Shown: positions 54,708 to 61,705 of the stretch, one piece after another | Layout: every line of letters starts with the position of its first letter | Position numbering within the stretch: the first letter of the stretch is position 1 | From: an uncultured Flavobacteriaceae bacterium | GTDB taxonomy: Bacteria; Bacteroidota; Bacteroidia; Flavobacteriales; Flavobacteriaceae | Direction of reading: 5' to 3' | DNA length: 64,000 nt | NCBI GenBank assembly: GCA_947488345.1 | Contig: CANKZQ010000005.1 | Location: 124,001-188,000 of the forward strand | Notes under the pieces: model-generated | What the model was told of the DNA's origin: nothing | Databases searched by the model: none | The model's input: only the letters and a program-made list of their open reading frames with translations | Translations under genes and position numbers: made by a program

Positions 54708-55043
54708 ATGAACGCACTAAGAAACAAAGTACAGTTGATCGGAAATTTAGGAGGAAATCCAGAAGTAATTACCCTAGATTCGGGTAAAAAATTAGCAAAA
54801 TTCTCTATTGCTACCAACGAAACGTATAAGAATAGTCTCGGAGAAAAAATAACAGATACGCAATGGCACAATGTTATTGCCTGGAACAAGACCGCAGAAA
54901 TCATTGAGAAATATGTATCAAAAGGAAGTGAAATTGCGGTAGAAGGAAAATTGGTGACCCGTTCTTATGAAGACAAAGAAGGTATTAAGAAATATATTAC
55001 TGAGATTGTGATCAATGAATTATTACTTTTAGGGAGTAAATAG
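54708..55043 (+). CDS. ssb: Short single-stranded DNA-binding protein
   Basis: A 111-residue OB-fold protein that coats single-stranded DNA. The start NALRNKVQLIGNLGGNPEV and the middle DTQWHNVIAWNKTAEI and VEGKLVTRSYED are typical SSB. It stops at the end of the OB-fold; the acidic tip that recruits partner proteins in full-length SSB is missing. This resembles accessory SsbB-type proteins or a specialised paralogue. It has its own terminator. The twin operators upstream suggest separate control. Confidence 0.88.
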   Translation: MNALRNKVQLIGNLGGNPEVITLDSGKKLAKFSIATNETYKNSLGEKITDTQWHNVIAWNKTAEIIEKYVSKGSEIAVEGKLVTRSYEDKEGIKKYITEIVINELLLLGSK

Positions 55044-55061
55044 AATTACTAATATTCTTAT

Positions 55062-55090
55062 AAAAAGAGCGCATCGCGCTCTTTTTTTTT
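55062..55090 (+). terminator. Terminator of ssb
   Basis: AAAAAGAGCGC and GCGCTCTTTTT form a stem with an AT loop, followed by a run of T, 20 bases after the stop codon. Confidence 0.85.
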
Positions 55091-55116
55091 GATACTAAAA
55101 CTCATATATTTGAGAA

Positions 55117-56313
55117 ATGAGTCCGATACCATTTTTAAAATTCCCAAATTTTAATATCTATAGTACACCATTATTAATATTGGTCGTTCAAGGATTAATT
55201 TTTGGATTCTTATTATTGTGGCGATATCATCAGAAAAGAAATATTTCTGATCTTTTATTGGCATTGATTTTAATTATTACATGTTATCATCGTACTACGT
55301 ATACCATCGGTTTTATGGATTGGTATGATACATTTCGTAATACTAAGATTAATTATTATTTAATTAGTCTAGGGATGGTTTTAGCTCCATTGCTCTATTT
55401 TTATGTTAAATCTATTACCACATCAGACTTTAAATTTAACAAAAGAGATATCTGGCATTTTGTACCATGGTTGATATTTTTTGTTTTCAAAGGTTTCATT
55501 TTAATCTACGATGCTTCGCAACCAGGATTTAATGAAACACAAAATGGCTATATGGTCATCAACCTTCAATGGAAATATCTTGACCCAGTATTTACTCTTT
55601 TTTCGACCTTTCAAATGCTATTATACCTAGCATTCACATTTCAATTATTTTACGAGTATAAGAACAAAATACGGCATTATTTTTCGAATGTTTTTAAATT
55701 AGAATTAAACTGGATACGTAATTTTTTATTTATCTATAGCCTTATTTTTATATATGGGGTCATTCAGATATTTATTAATGAAGTTATTTCTGAATTAAGT
55801 TGGACACAAAAATGGTGGTTGCAATTTTGTTCTGCTCTTGCTGTAATTTATGTTGGGATCAAAGGATATTTTACGGATACAATCAAATTGACTTCACTCA
55901 ACTTCGAATCAGATGATAAGGTAAATTTATTAAAGAACAAACAGATAGTACCAAATAAAATATCTGAAGATTTAATAAAGAAAAAAGAGCAGCTAAACAG
56001 TTATTTTGAAAAAGAAAAACCATTTTTAAATCCAGATTTAAATCTTATTGAGTTGTCTAAAAAAGTAAATATGAATAGAGCCGAGCTCTCTGAAGTTATT
56101 AATGAGGGTTTTGATTTGAACTTCAATGACTTTGTAAATACTTTCCGTGTAAATGCTTTTAAGGAAAAGCTACAAAAAGGAGAACATAAGCAACTTTCTT
56201 TATTAGGAATAGCCTATGATTGTGGTTTTAATAGTAAGGCTACTTTCAATAGAGTTTTCAAAAAACTAACACATACATCACCTACCCAATATCTAAATTC
56301 ACAAGTTAATTAA
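55117..56313 (+). CDS. Membrane-anchored AraC-family regulator
   Basis: A 398-residue protein with about seven transmembrane helices in residues 15-255 and a C-terminal AraC-type DNA-binding domain (two helix-turn-helix units, LIELSKKVNMNRAELSEVI and LLGIAYDCGFNSKATFNRVFKK, ending SPTQYL). Membrane AraC regulators of this layout are common in Bacteroidota and probably sense an envelope or extracellular signal. A tandem operator-like repeat lies directly after its stop and before an S41 protease gene, its likely target. Confidence 0.88.
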   Translation: MSPIPFLKFPNFNIYSTPLLILVVQGLIFGFLLLWRYHQKRNISDLLLALILIITCYHRTTYTIGFMDWYDTFRNTKINYYLISLGMVLAPLLYFYVKSITTSDFKFNKRDIWHFVPWLIFFVFKGFILIYDASQPGFNETQNGYMVINLQWKYLDPVFTLFSTFQMLLYLAFTFQLFYEYKNKIRHYFSNVFKLELNWIRNFLFIYSLIFIYGVIQIFINEVISELSWTQKWWLQFCSALAVIYVGIKGYFTDTIKLTSLNFESDDKVNLLKNKQIVPNKISEDLIKKKEQLNSYFEKEKPFLNPDLNLIELSKKVNMNRAELSEVINEGFDLNFNDFVNTFRVNAFKEKLQKGEHKQLSLLGIAYDCGFNSKATFNRVFKKLTHTSPTQYLNSQVN

Positions 56314-56316
56314 GAC

Positions 56317-56358
56317 GTCTCAAATCGTATTTGAGACTGACAAATACGGGTTGAGTCG
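56317..56358 (+). promoter_or_regulatory. Tandem operator candidate for the AraC-type regulator
   Basis: CAAATCGTATTTGAGACT (56321-56338) and CAAATACGGGTTGAGTCG (56341-56358) share CAAAT-n5-TTGAG-n-C and are exactly 20 bases apart. The first lies inside a perfect inverted repeat, GTCTCAAAT-cgt-ATTTGAGAC (56317-56337). Two direct half-sites with a two-turn period are the usual architecture of AraC-family binding. Confidence 0.5.
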
Positions 56359-56414
56359 TCTAGCGACATCATAATTGGCAATTTTGTTTCATCAAATCGA
56401 AATAATAATCAATT

Positions 56415-58202
56415 ATGAAAATTATACGCACAGTTTTATGCAGTCTAGTTCTTTTTTCCTGCCAAGCGCAAGAATATCAAGTGACTTTTAAAGTAGACAT
56501 GCGTCACGAAAAAAAAATAAGCAAGGTGTCTCTACGAGGAAATATCAGTCCATTGTCATGGGATAAGGATTATGCGTTATCTGACGCTGACGGAGACCGT
56601 ATTTATGAAGCCACGATTCCATTTAAAACCTCGAAAAGAAACCTAAGATTCAAATTTAGTAATGGTAAAGCATTAGAATTATACGGATCAGACAACCGCA
56701 TACTTTGGTTCAAAAAGCCATCAATAAAAGCTAATTTTGTTTTTAACGAATTTAACGTACATGACTCAAAAAGGCTTGAAAAACTAACCTATACAGAAAC
56801 ACAGATTAAAGAAGATATTGCGGTATTAAAAGAGACCCTAGAATTTATACATCCAAATTTGTATACCTATCGAGATAGTATCAAATTAGAGCAAGATTTT
56901 ATACACTTAGAAAAAAAACTACTTGCGAACCCTACATTACTTAATGCCTATAAGGAGGTTTCAAAATTTGCCGCAAATATTAAATGTAGTCACACCTTTA
57001 CCAATCCTTGGAATCAAGGTCCAGATGTGAAGATGGCAGCTTTTCATCAAGCAGATAAAATGCCTTTTACATTTAACAGAATAGGAAAACGATTATTTAT
57101 CGATAAAAATGCATCTGATAATGAACAGCTCAAAAAAGGACTTGAAATTTTAAGTATAAATGGTATTGCTACTGATACGATCATGACCCGCTTAGTCGAC
57201 TATATTACTTCTGACGGAAATAATTTCGAAAAGCGCTTGCAACGCTTAACATTAAGTGGAAATTCAAAGTTCGAATTATTTGACATTTTCTTTCCGTTGG
57301 AATTTCCGCATCACGGTGAATTTCAATTGCAACTAAAAGATCATCGTACAGATGAGATGCAGCAAACTTCGGTGAAAGCAATGTCAAAAACAAAACGTAC
57401 TCAAATCTTAAAGCAACGCTATACCGATTTTGGGAGTTCTTTTGAAGAAGGGTGGAAATTTTCAATTCTTAATGAGAAAACAGCACAGTTACAGATTAAG
57501 AGTTTTGCCATTTTTAGCAGTGATTTTAATTGGAAAGAGTTTTTAGACAATGCATTTAAGTCCGTAAAGAATAATAAAATTGAAAACCTCGTAATTGATA
57601 TCCGCGGCAATGAAGGTGGAGACGCACAGGTAGTAGAATACATTCTAGAACGAATTATCGATACACCTATCACCGTTAAATTACCCGCGCAAACAACTGT
57701 TTATCGCACCATTCCAGAAAGGCTTAAAAAATACATTAGCACTTGGGATAAGCGACCATATGATTGGGGCAATAAAGTAAAAAAGCTTCCAAACGGTCGG
57801 TATAAATTAAAGGATATGTATGCCGAAACTTCTCAAACCTATAGACCAAAAAAGGCTGGTTTTAATGGAAATGTTTATGTGCTTACTGACGCCGAAAATA
57901 GCTCAGCGACCCATATTATGGCGACCTATGTGAAAGCCTATAAGCTGGCAACACTTGTAGGGCAGGAGACAGGAGGAAATCAAAAAGGTTTGAACGGAGG
58001 GTATATATTCTTTCATAGACTGCCCAATACAAGAGTTGAACTAGACATCCCAGTTTTCAGTATCAAAATTTTAGAAGAAACAGCGACCACCTATGACGGT
58101 GGAATACAACCAGATGTGCAGGTTCAAAAAAATGTGAATGACCTCATAAATGGTATAGACACAGAATTAAACAAAGTATTAGAAATTATAAAAAATAAGT
58201 AA
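56415..58202 (+). CDS. S41-family serine peptidase with N-terminal carbohydrate-binding-like domain
   Basis: A 595-residue protein. The lipobox-like LFSCQAQ (Cys about 16) suggests a lipoprotein. Residues about 18-110 look like a CBM20/48-type beta domain (VTFKVDM, WDKDYALSDADGDRIYEA). The rest is an S41 tail-specific protease-like domain, with VIDIRGNEGGDAQ and the catalytic Ser region in DAENSSATHIMA, and QETGGNQKG. It follows the AraC regulator and heads a run of four genes on this strand. Substrate is unknown. Confidence 0.87.
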   Translation: MKIIRTVLCSLVLFSCQAQEYQVTFKVDMRHEKKISKVSLRGNISPLSWDKDYALSDADGDRIYEATIPFKTSKRNLRFKFSNGKALELYGSDNRILWFKKPSIKANFVFNEFNVHDSKRLEKLTYTETQIKEDIAVLKETLEFIHPNLYTYRDSIKLEQDFIHLEKKLLANPTLLNAYKEVSKFAANIKCSHTFTNPWNQGPDVKMAAFHQADKMPFTFNRIGKRLFIDKNASDNEQLKKGLEILSINGIATDTIMTRLVDYITSDGNNFEKRLQRLTLSGNSKFELFDIFFPLEFPHHGEFQLQLKDHRTDEMQQTSVKAMSKTKRTQILKQRYTDFGSSFEEGWKFSILNEKTAQLQIKSFAIFSSDFNWKEFLDNAFKSVKNNKIENLVIDIRGNEGGDAQVVEYILERIIDTPITVKLPAQTTVYRTIPERLKKYISTWDKRPYDWGNKVKKLPNGRYKLKDMYAETSQTYRPKKAGFNGNVYVLTDAENSSATHIMATYVKAYKLATLVGQETGGNQKGLNGGYIFFHRLPNTRVELDIPVFSIKILEETATTYDGGIQPDVQVQKNVNDLINGIDTELNKVLEIIKNK

Positions 58203-58231
58203 AATAAAGAAACATATAAAAACATAACATT

Positions 58232-58774
58232 ATGGAGAACGAAATAAACATACACCAGCAAAAGAATAGAACCGAAATTACGGTTGCCAAAGGGATTCTA
58301 ATGATCCTATTCATAGCTGTTTTTAACATAGAGGTAGTTGCTCAAGATAGCATAGAATTATCAGATATTGAGATTTTGCACGATACTAATTGGGAAGGCA
58401 ATCTAATGTACATAGATTATACTAGCGGTAACAAAACGGTATTACAAACGAAGATGCAATTAGTAGTTAAGGGAAATAGAATAATGATATCAACACAATA
58501 TAATAATGAACCAAAGGCGAATTCAAAAGGATCCATCAAACTAAAAAAAGGAGGAACCTATTTTGGCAACGAAAGGGTTATTAAAAAAATAAAACAAGAG
58601 AACGGCATGATAAAAATAGTAACAATGTTCAAAGGTTCTGACAATAACAAAAAAGCAACTATTTATAAAACATATCTTTTCGATGATAACATATATTCTG
58701 TTACGAAAGAGATTCTTTTAACAGGTTCAAAAGAAAAGTTTATAAGGAATAAATATAGCTATACAAGAATTTAA
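58232..58774 (+). CDS. Exported protein of unknown function, 180 aa
   Basis: An N-terminal charged stretch precedes a hydrophobic helix (about 21-37, ILMILFIAVFNIEVVAQ) that looks like a signal with a late cleavage site. The rest is beta-rich, lysine- and asparagine-rich, with no family motif I can name. It is 30 bases after the S41 gene and 12 bases before the GIN-domain gene, so the genes are one operon. Function unknown. Confidence 0.7.
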   Translation: MENEINIHQQKNRTEITVAKGILMILFIAVFNIEVVAQDSIELSDIEILHDTNWEGNLMYIDYTSGNKTVLQTKMQLVVKGNRIMISTQYNNEPKANSKGSIKLKKGGTYFGNERVIKKIKQENGMIKIVTMFKGSDNNKKATIYKTYLFDDNIYSVTKEILLTGSKEKFIRNKYSYTRI

Positions 58775-58785
58775 AAATAACTAAA

Positions 58786-59664
58786 ATGAAGAAAATAACA
58801 CTATTGTTTTTCCTGATCGGAATGACGGGATTTACACAAATCAAAGGGAACAAGAATATCGAAACACGAACTTTTTCTGCCATAGGATTGACGGATATTG
58901 AAATGGGTCTATATGCGAAGGTAGAGATAGATCAATCAAGTGATGAGACAATTTCTATTACTGCAGATAGCAATCTATTTAATTTAATTGATACGGAAGT
59001 CGTAGATGGCACCTTAAAATTGGTTCAAAAAGATTGGATTAAGCCATCACAGAACATCATTATAAAAATTGGGATGCCACATATGAAAAGAATTCAATTA
59101 GATGTACATGAGACCTTGCTCGTTAAGAATATTAAAAAAGACAATATTTCATTCATGGCATTGAATGGTACAATCGTGGCAAAAGGCAATACAAACTCCG
59201 TTGGTATCGGTGCCGAAAACGGAACTGTCGATGCAACCGAATTACAAGCAAAAAGCGCTTTCTTAAATATTTGGGGTGCGGGAAAAGCGATGGTGAATGT
59301 ATCCGACGTTCTTGAAAGCAACTTAAGTAACGATGCAAGAATAGAGGTTATTGGTGCACCTAAAGTTTTAAAAGGCGATAGTAAAAGAGCCATTGCAAAG
59401 TCAAGAAAACCAAAAAACGTCGCATTAAAATGGATAAGTTTTAAGATAAAGAACAATTCGTCAAATAGAAATCAGTTTGCTGTTGTTGGCCCTAAGGCCG
59501 ATGGTTCGACATTTGGATATGGTTTCCCAATGATGCCATTTACGTCGAAAAAAGAACGATGGACGACAGGAACCAAAGTGTATAAGGTGAATAAAATAGG
59601 CTTGAGAAAACTATTGGTTGTTATTAAAGCAGAAGATGAAGGTAAAACTGTACAATTATTCTAA
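58786..59664 (+). CDS. GIN (DUF2807) domain exported protein
   Basis: A 292-residue protein with a signal peptide (about 1-18) and a right-handed beta-helix-like DUF2807/GIN domain in residues about 25-205. The pattern ETRTFSAIGLTDIEMG, VEIDQSS and the repeating short strands is typical of this envelope domain family, found in many Bacteroidota adhesin- or sensor-like proteins. The C-terminal 90 residues (LKWISFKIKNNSSNRNQF) add a second beta domain that I cannot name. No enzymatic motif. It is in the S41 gene run. Confidence 0.82.
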   Translation: MKKITLLFFLIGMTGFTQIKGNKNIETRTFSAIGLTDIEMGLYAKVEIDQSSDETISITADSNLFNLIDTEVVDGTLKLVQKDWIKPSQNIIIKIGMPHMKRIQLDVHETLLVKNIKKDNISFMALNGTIVAKGNTNSVGIGAENGTVDATELQAKSAFLNIWGAGKAMVNVSDVLESNLSNDARIEVIGAPKVLKGDSKRAIAKSRKPKNVALKWISFKIKNNSSNRNQFAVVGPKADGSTFGYGFPMMPFTSKKERWTTGTKVYKVNKIGLRKLLVVIKAEDEGKTVQLF

Positions 59665-59665
59665 T

Positions 59666-60229
59666 ATGAAGATTATCAATAGGCTTAAAAAGGTAAATAT
59701 TAATTTTTTAGTAGCCGGAAGTGCACTTTTTGTGAGTGTTTGCGCATTGTTTTTATCAATTCAAGAAGTACGAATCATGCGGTCACAACAAAAAGCCTCC
59801 ATGTATCCATATATTACGATAGGTAAATCCTACAATGCAAGAGGATTTGGTATTCAAATGAAGAATAGCGGTAATGGATTAGCGAAAATTAATTCGTATC
59901 AAATCTATAATGATAGTATGCATTTCAAAGATTGGTTTGATGTTTTGCAGACATTGGCTCCAGATGCAAAAAATATCAATTATAATGTGATCAGCACCGA
60001 TGGGAATATTCGTGATAAAATGATTAGTCCTGGGGAAAATGTAAATCTTATAACGTTGAAATGGACATCCGAAACTAGAAAACTTGAAGGACTGTTTAAT
60101 ACCCTGAAAGTGAAAGTTAGCTATTCTTCTTTGCTTGATGAACAATGGACGGTACAGGAGGGAGTTCCAAATCAAATCGATGAGAAACCTACATTAGAAC
60201 CCGCAAAAGAATTCGACTATTCTAATTAA
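59666..60229 (+). CDS. Single-pass membrane protein of unknown function
   Basis: The ATG at 59666 starts one base after the GIN gene stop and is preferred over an in-frame ATG at 59618 inside that gene; the product has 187 residues. One transmembrane helix (about 13-31, AGSALFVSVCALFLSI) with a short basic N terminus, then a soluble beta-rich domain. No family recognised. It is last of the four-gene run, with a terminator at 60322. Confidence 0.75.
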   Translation: MKIINRLKKVNINFLVAGSALFVSVCALFLSIQEVRIMRSQQKASMYPYITIGKSYNARGFGIQMKNSGNGLAKINSYQIYNDSMHFKDWFDVLQTLAPDAKNINYNVISTDGNIRDKMISPGENVNLITLKWTSETRKLEGLFNTLKVKVSYSSLLDEQWTVQEGVPNQIDEKPTLEPAKEFDYSN

Positions 60230-60321
60230 ATTATGAAGTAAAGAATAGAATAATTTATGAATATGAACGTTATTCATTCTCAATGCTCAGTGGGAAACGC
60301 TGTGCAAAAGAGAAAGTTTTT

Positions 60322-60346
60322 AGAGCGCCTTATGGGCGCTCTTTTA
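60322..60346 (+). terminator. Terminator of the S41 gene run
   Basis: AGAGCGCC and GGGCGCTC form an 8-base stem around TTAT, followed by TTTT, about 95 bases after the last stop codon. Confidence 0.8.
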
Positions 60347-60372
60347 TGTATATAATTACCGAAGTAATTTTT

Positions 60373-60405
60373 TTTGGATTGTTATAGAATATAATTGCAT
60401 CTTTG
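60373..60405 (+). promoter_or_regulatory. Promoter of attenuator-like unit 1
   Basis: TTTGG (60373-60377), a 21-base spacer and CATCTTTG (60398-60405) match the Bacteroidota -33/-7 layout apart from one base. The promoter of unit 2 (60783-60814) has the same TTTGGAT and CATCTTTGCA words. Confidence 0.55.
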
Positions 60406-60413
60406 CATCATAA

Positions 60414-60524
60414 ATGAAAATCACAAGAATACATATCACACCAAAATCACTGTTTTGTCAGTGGGATTATCGAGGAATAAATGAATTATTCAATCGATGT
60501 AGGACGATATGTAATTATTTTTAA
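60414..60524 (+). CDS. Short leader-like ORF of unit 1, 36 aa
   Basis: A 36-residue frame starting nine bases after the -7 box. It begins MKITRIHITPKSLFCQWDYR and ends NRCRTICNYF, with three Cys and three Arg in the last part. The DNA encoding the second-last Arg (GGACG, 60502-60506) can pair with CGTCC of the downstream terminator (60574-60578). This is the layout of a leader peptide in transcription attenuation. No downstream gene is found before unit 2, so its target may be lost or distant. Confidence 0.45.
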   Translation: MKITRIHITPKSLFCQWDYRGINELFNRCRTICNYF

Positions 60525-60570
60525 GATTTTTTTTTGAAAGAATTAATCAGATAAAAACAGAAATATGTAC

Positions 60571-60599
60571 AAGCGTCCAAGAAATTGGACGCTTTTTTT
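60571..60599 (+). terminator. Terminator of unit 1
   Basis: AGCGTCCAA and TTGGACGCT form a 9-base stem around GAAA, followed by TTTTTT. Confidence 0.85.
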
Positions 60600-60782
60600 A
60601 TGAAAAAAATAGAACAATTTGAGCATAAATTTTAACAATTAAAATAGAAGACCTTGAAGAGTAAGCAATTGGTAGACAGACTATTGCCGTATATCTTAAT
60701 AATCTGCAGAAAGCGGACAGGGATTGTTATGACTAAAATTAAATATAACTAACTGATTATCAATAAATTATATTGTTTTTTA

Positions 60783-60814
60783 TTTGGATATTTAAAAAAT
60801 ACTATTCATCTTTG
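60783..60814 (+). promoter_or_regulatory. Promoter of attenuator-like unit 2
   Basis: TTTGG (60783-60787), a 20-base spacer and CATCTTTG (60807-60814), near-identical in words and spacing to the promoter of unit 1. Confidence 0.55.
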
Positions 60815-60865
60815 CACCGCAGTTTTAAACAAACAACTGTGATACACAAAAATTAAATAGAAGTC

Positions 60866-60946
60866 ATGTTAGAACATCGCATAACAGTTCAGAAAATAGA
60901 CAAAAGAAGTTTGTCTTTTTTTAGGCTTCGGTATTTCTGTAAATAA
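60866..60946 (+). CDS. Short leader-like ORF of unit 2, 26 aa
   Basis: A 26-residue frame (MLEHRITVQKIDK at the start, FFRLRYFCK at the end). The codons for Leu21-Arg22 (CTTCGG, 60926-60931) can pair with CCGAAG (60965-60970) of the terminator stem, giving a potential antiterminator. A ribosome that reads to the stop would cover CTTCGG and let the terminator form. The TPR gene starts 86 bases after the terminator and is the only candidate target in the window. Confidence 0.45.
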   Translation: MLEHRITVQKIDKRSLSFFRLRYFCK

Positions 60947-60960
60947 TCTTTCCAGAATCT

Positions 60961-60995
60961 AAATCCGAAGTAAGAACAACATTTCGGATTTTTTC
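60961..60995 (+). terminator. Terminator of unit 2
   Basis: AAATCCGAA (60961-60969) and TTCGGATTT (60983-60991) form a 9-base stem followed by TTT. Confidence 0.75.
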
Positions 60996-61080
60996 AAATC
61001 ATTTTAGAGAATCCTAATTTTTTAAGCACTGAGTATTGAACTTGGTATGCTTGAGTAATACTATTCAAAATTTATAAAAA

Positions 61081-61629
61081 ATGGAAAATAATTTACATAA
61101 TAGTTATGTGATGAAAGCTTTAGATGCTTACCCATATAACCTTGAAGAGACTTTAGAAGCATTGAATTATGCGCTTTCTTATAATAGCAGAGATGCATTT
61201 GCATTGTGCTTAATGGGTCGCCTATATGCTGAACAACTCGAAGATTATACGACTGCAAAAAACTATTTTGCTGAGGCATTATCAGTAAATCTTGACGCGC
61301 ACTACGTATATACCCATTATGTACGAGTTTTAATTCAAAATGATGATTTTGATGAGGCAGAGAAGTTATTAAATTATGCTTTTACCATCAAAGGAGTTAG
61401 CAGGTCTACCCTACTTTTACAAAGAGGGCAGCTCTATGAAGCAACAGGCAGATATAAATTGGCATTTGAAACATTAAAAGAAGCTAAAAAAGGAGGTTTA
61501 AATAATGAGTTTGTCGATTTTGTCAATGATGAAATTTCTCGAGTTGAGAGAAAACTTAGCTTCGAAAAGAAGAATGAAGTAAAAGAAAAACCAATTGAGA
61601 AAAAGACATCTATCTTTGGTCTGTTTTAA
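61081..61629 (+). CDS. TPR-repeat protein, 182 aa
   Basis: A helical protein with about four tetratricopeptide repeats in residues 15-150 (for example DAFALCLMGRLYAEQLEDY and TAKNYFAEALSVNLDA), followed by a charged linker and an end with KKTSIFGLF. TPR proteins bind partner proteins; no partner is visible. It is followed by a strong terminator, so it is a single-gene transcript, possibly controlled by the attenuator-like unit in front of it. Confidence 0.85.
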   Translation: MENNLHNSYVMKALDAYPYNLEETLEALNYALSYNSRDAFALCLMGRLYAEQLEDYTTAKNYFAEALSVNLDAHYVYTHYVRVLIQNDDFDEAEKLLNYAFTIKGVSRSTLLLQRGQLYEATGRYKLAFETLKEAKKGGLNNEFVDFVNDEISRVERKLSFEKKNEVKEKPIEKKTSIFGLF

Positions 61630-61657
61630 AAGAGTCGCTCATCGCGACTCTTTTTTA
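61628..61657 (+). terminator. Terminator of the TPR gene
   Basis: AAAAGAGTCGC and GCGACTCTTTT form an 11-base stem around TCATC, followed by TT; the first A lies on the stop codon. Confidence 0.85.
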
Positions 61658-61705
61658 TTTTGTAATTATTAGTATCTTGTAATTACCTTTTATAATGTAA
61701 TTCGT

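Larger units (their letters stand above)
60230..61080. other. Gene-poor region with two attenuator-like units
   Basis: No standard protein gene lies in these 851 bases. Two units with promoter, short ORF and intrinsic terminator follow one another, at about 60370-60600 and 60780-60995. The stretch between them (60600-60780) contains a D-arm-like string at 60667-60686 but no complete tRNA. No riboswitch was recognised. Confidence 0.6.

Noticed and set aside
60660-60730. String AATTGGTAGACAGACTA resembling the D-arm of a tRNA-Leu
   Set aside because: No acceptor stem, anticodon stem or T-arm could be found around it, so it is not called as a tRNA; it may be a decayed fragment or chance.
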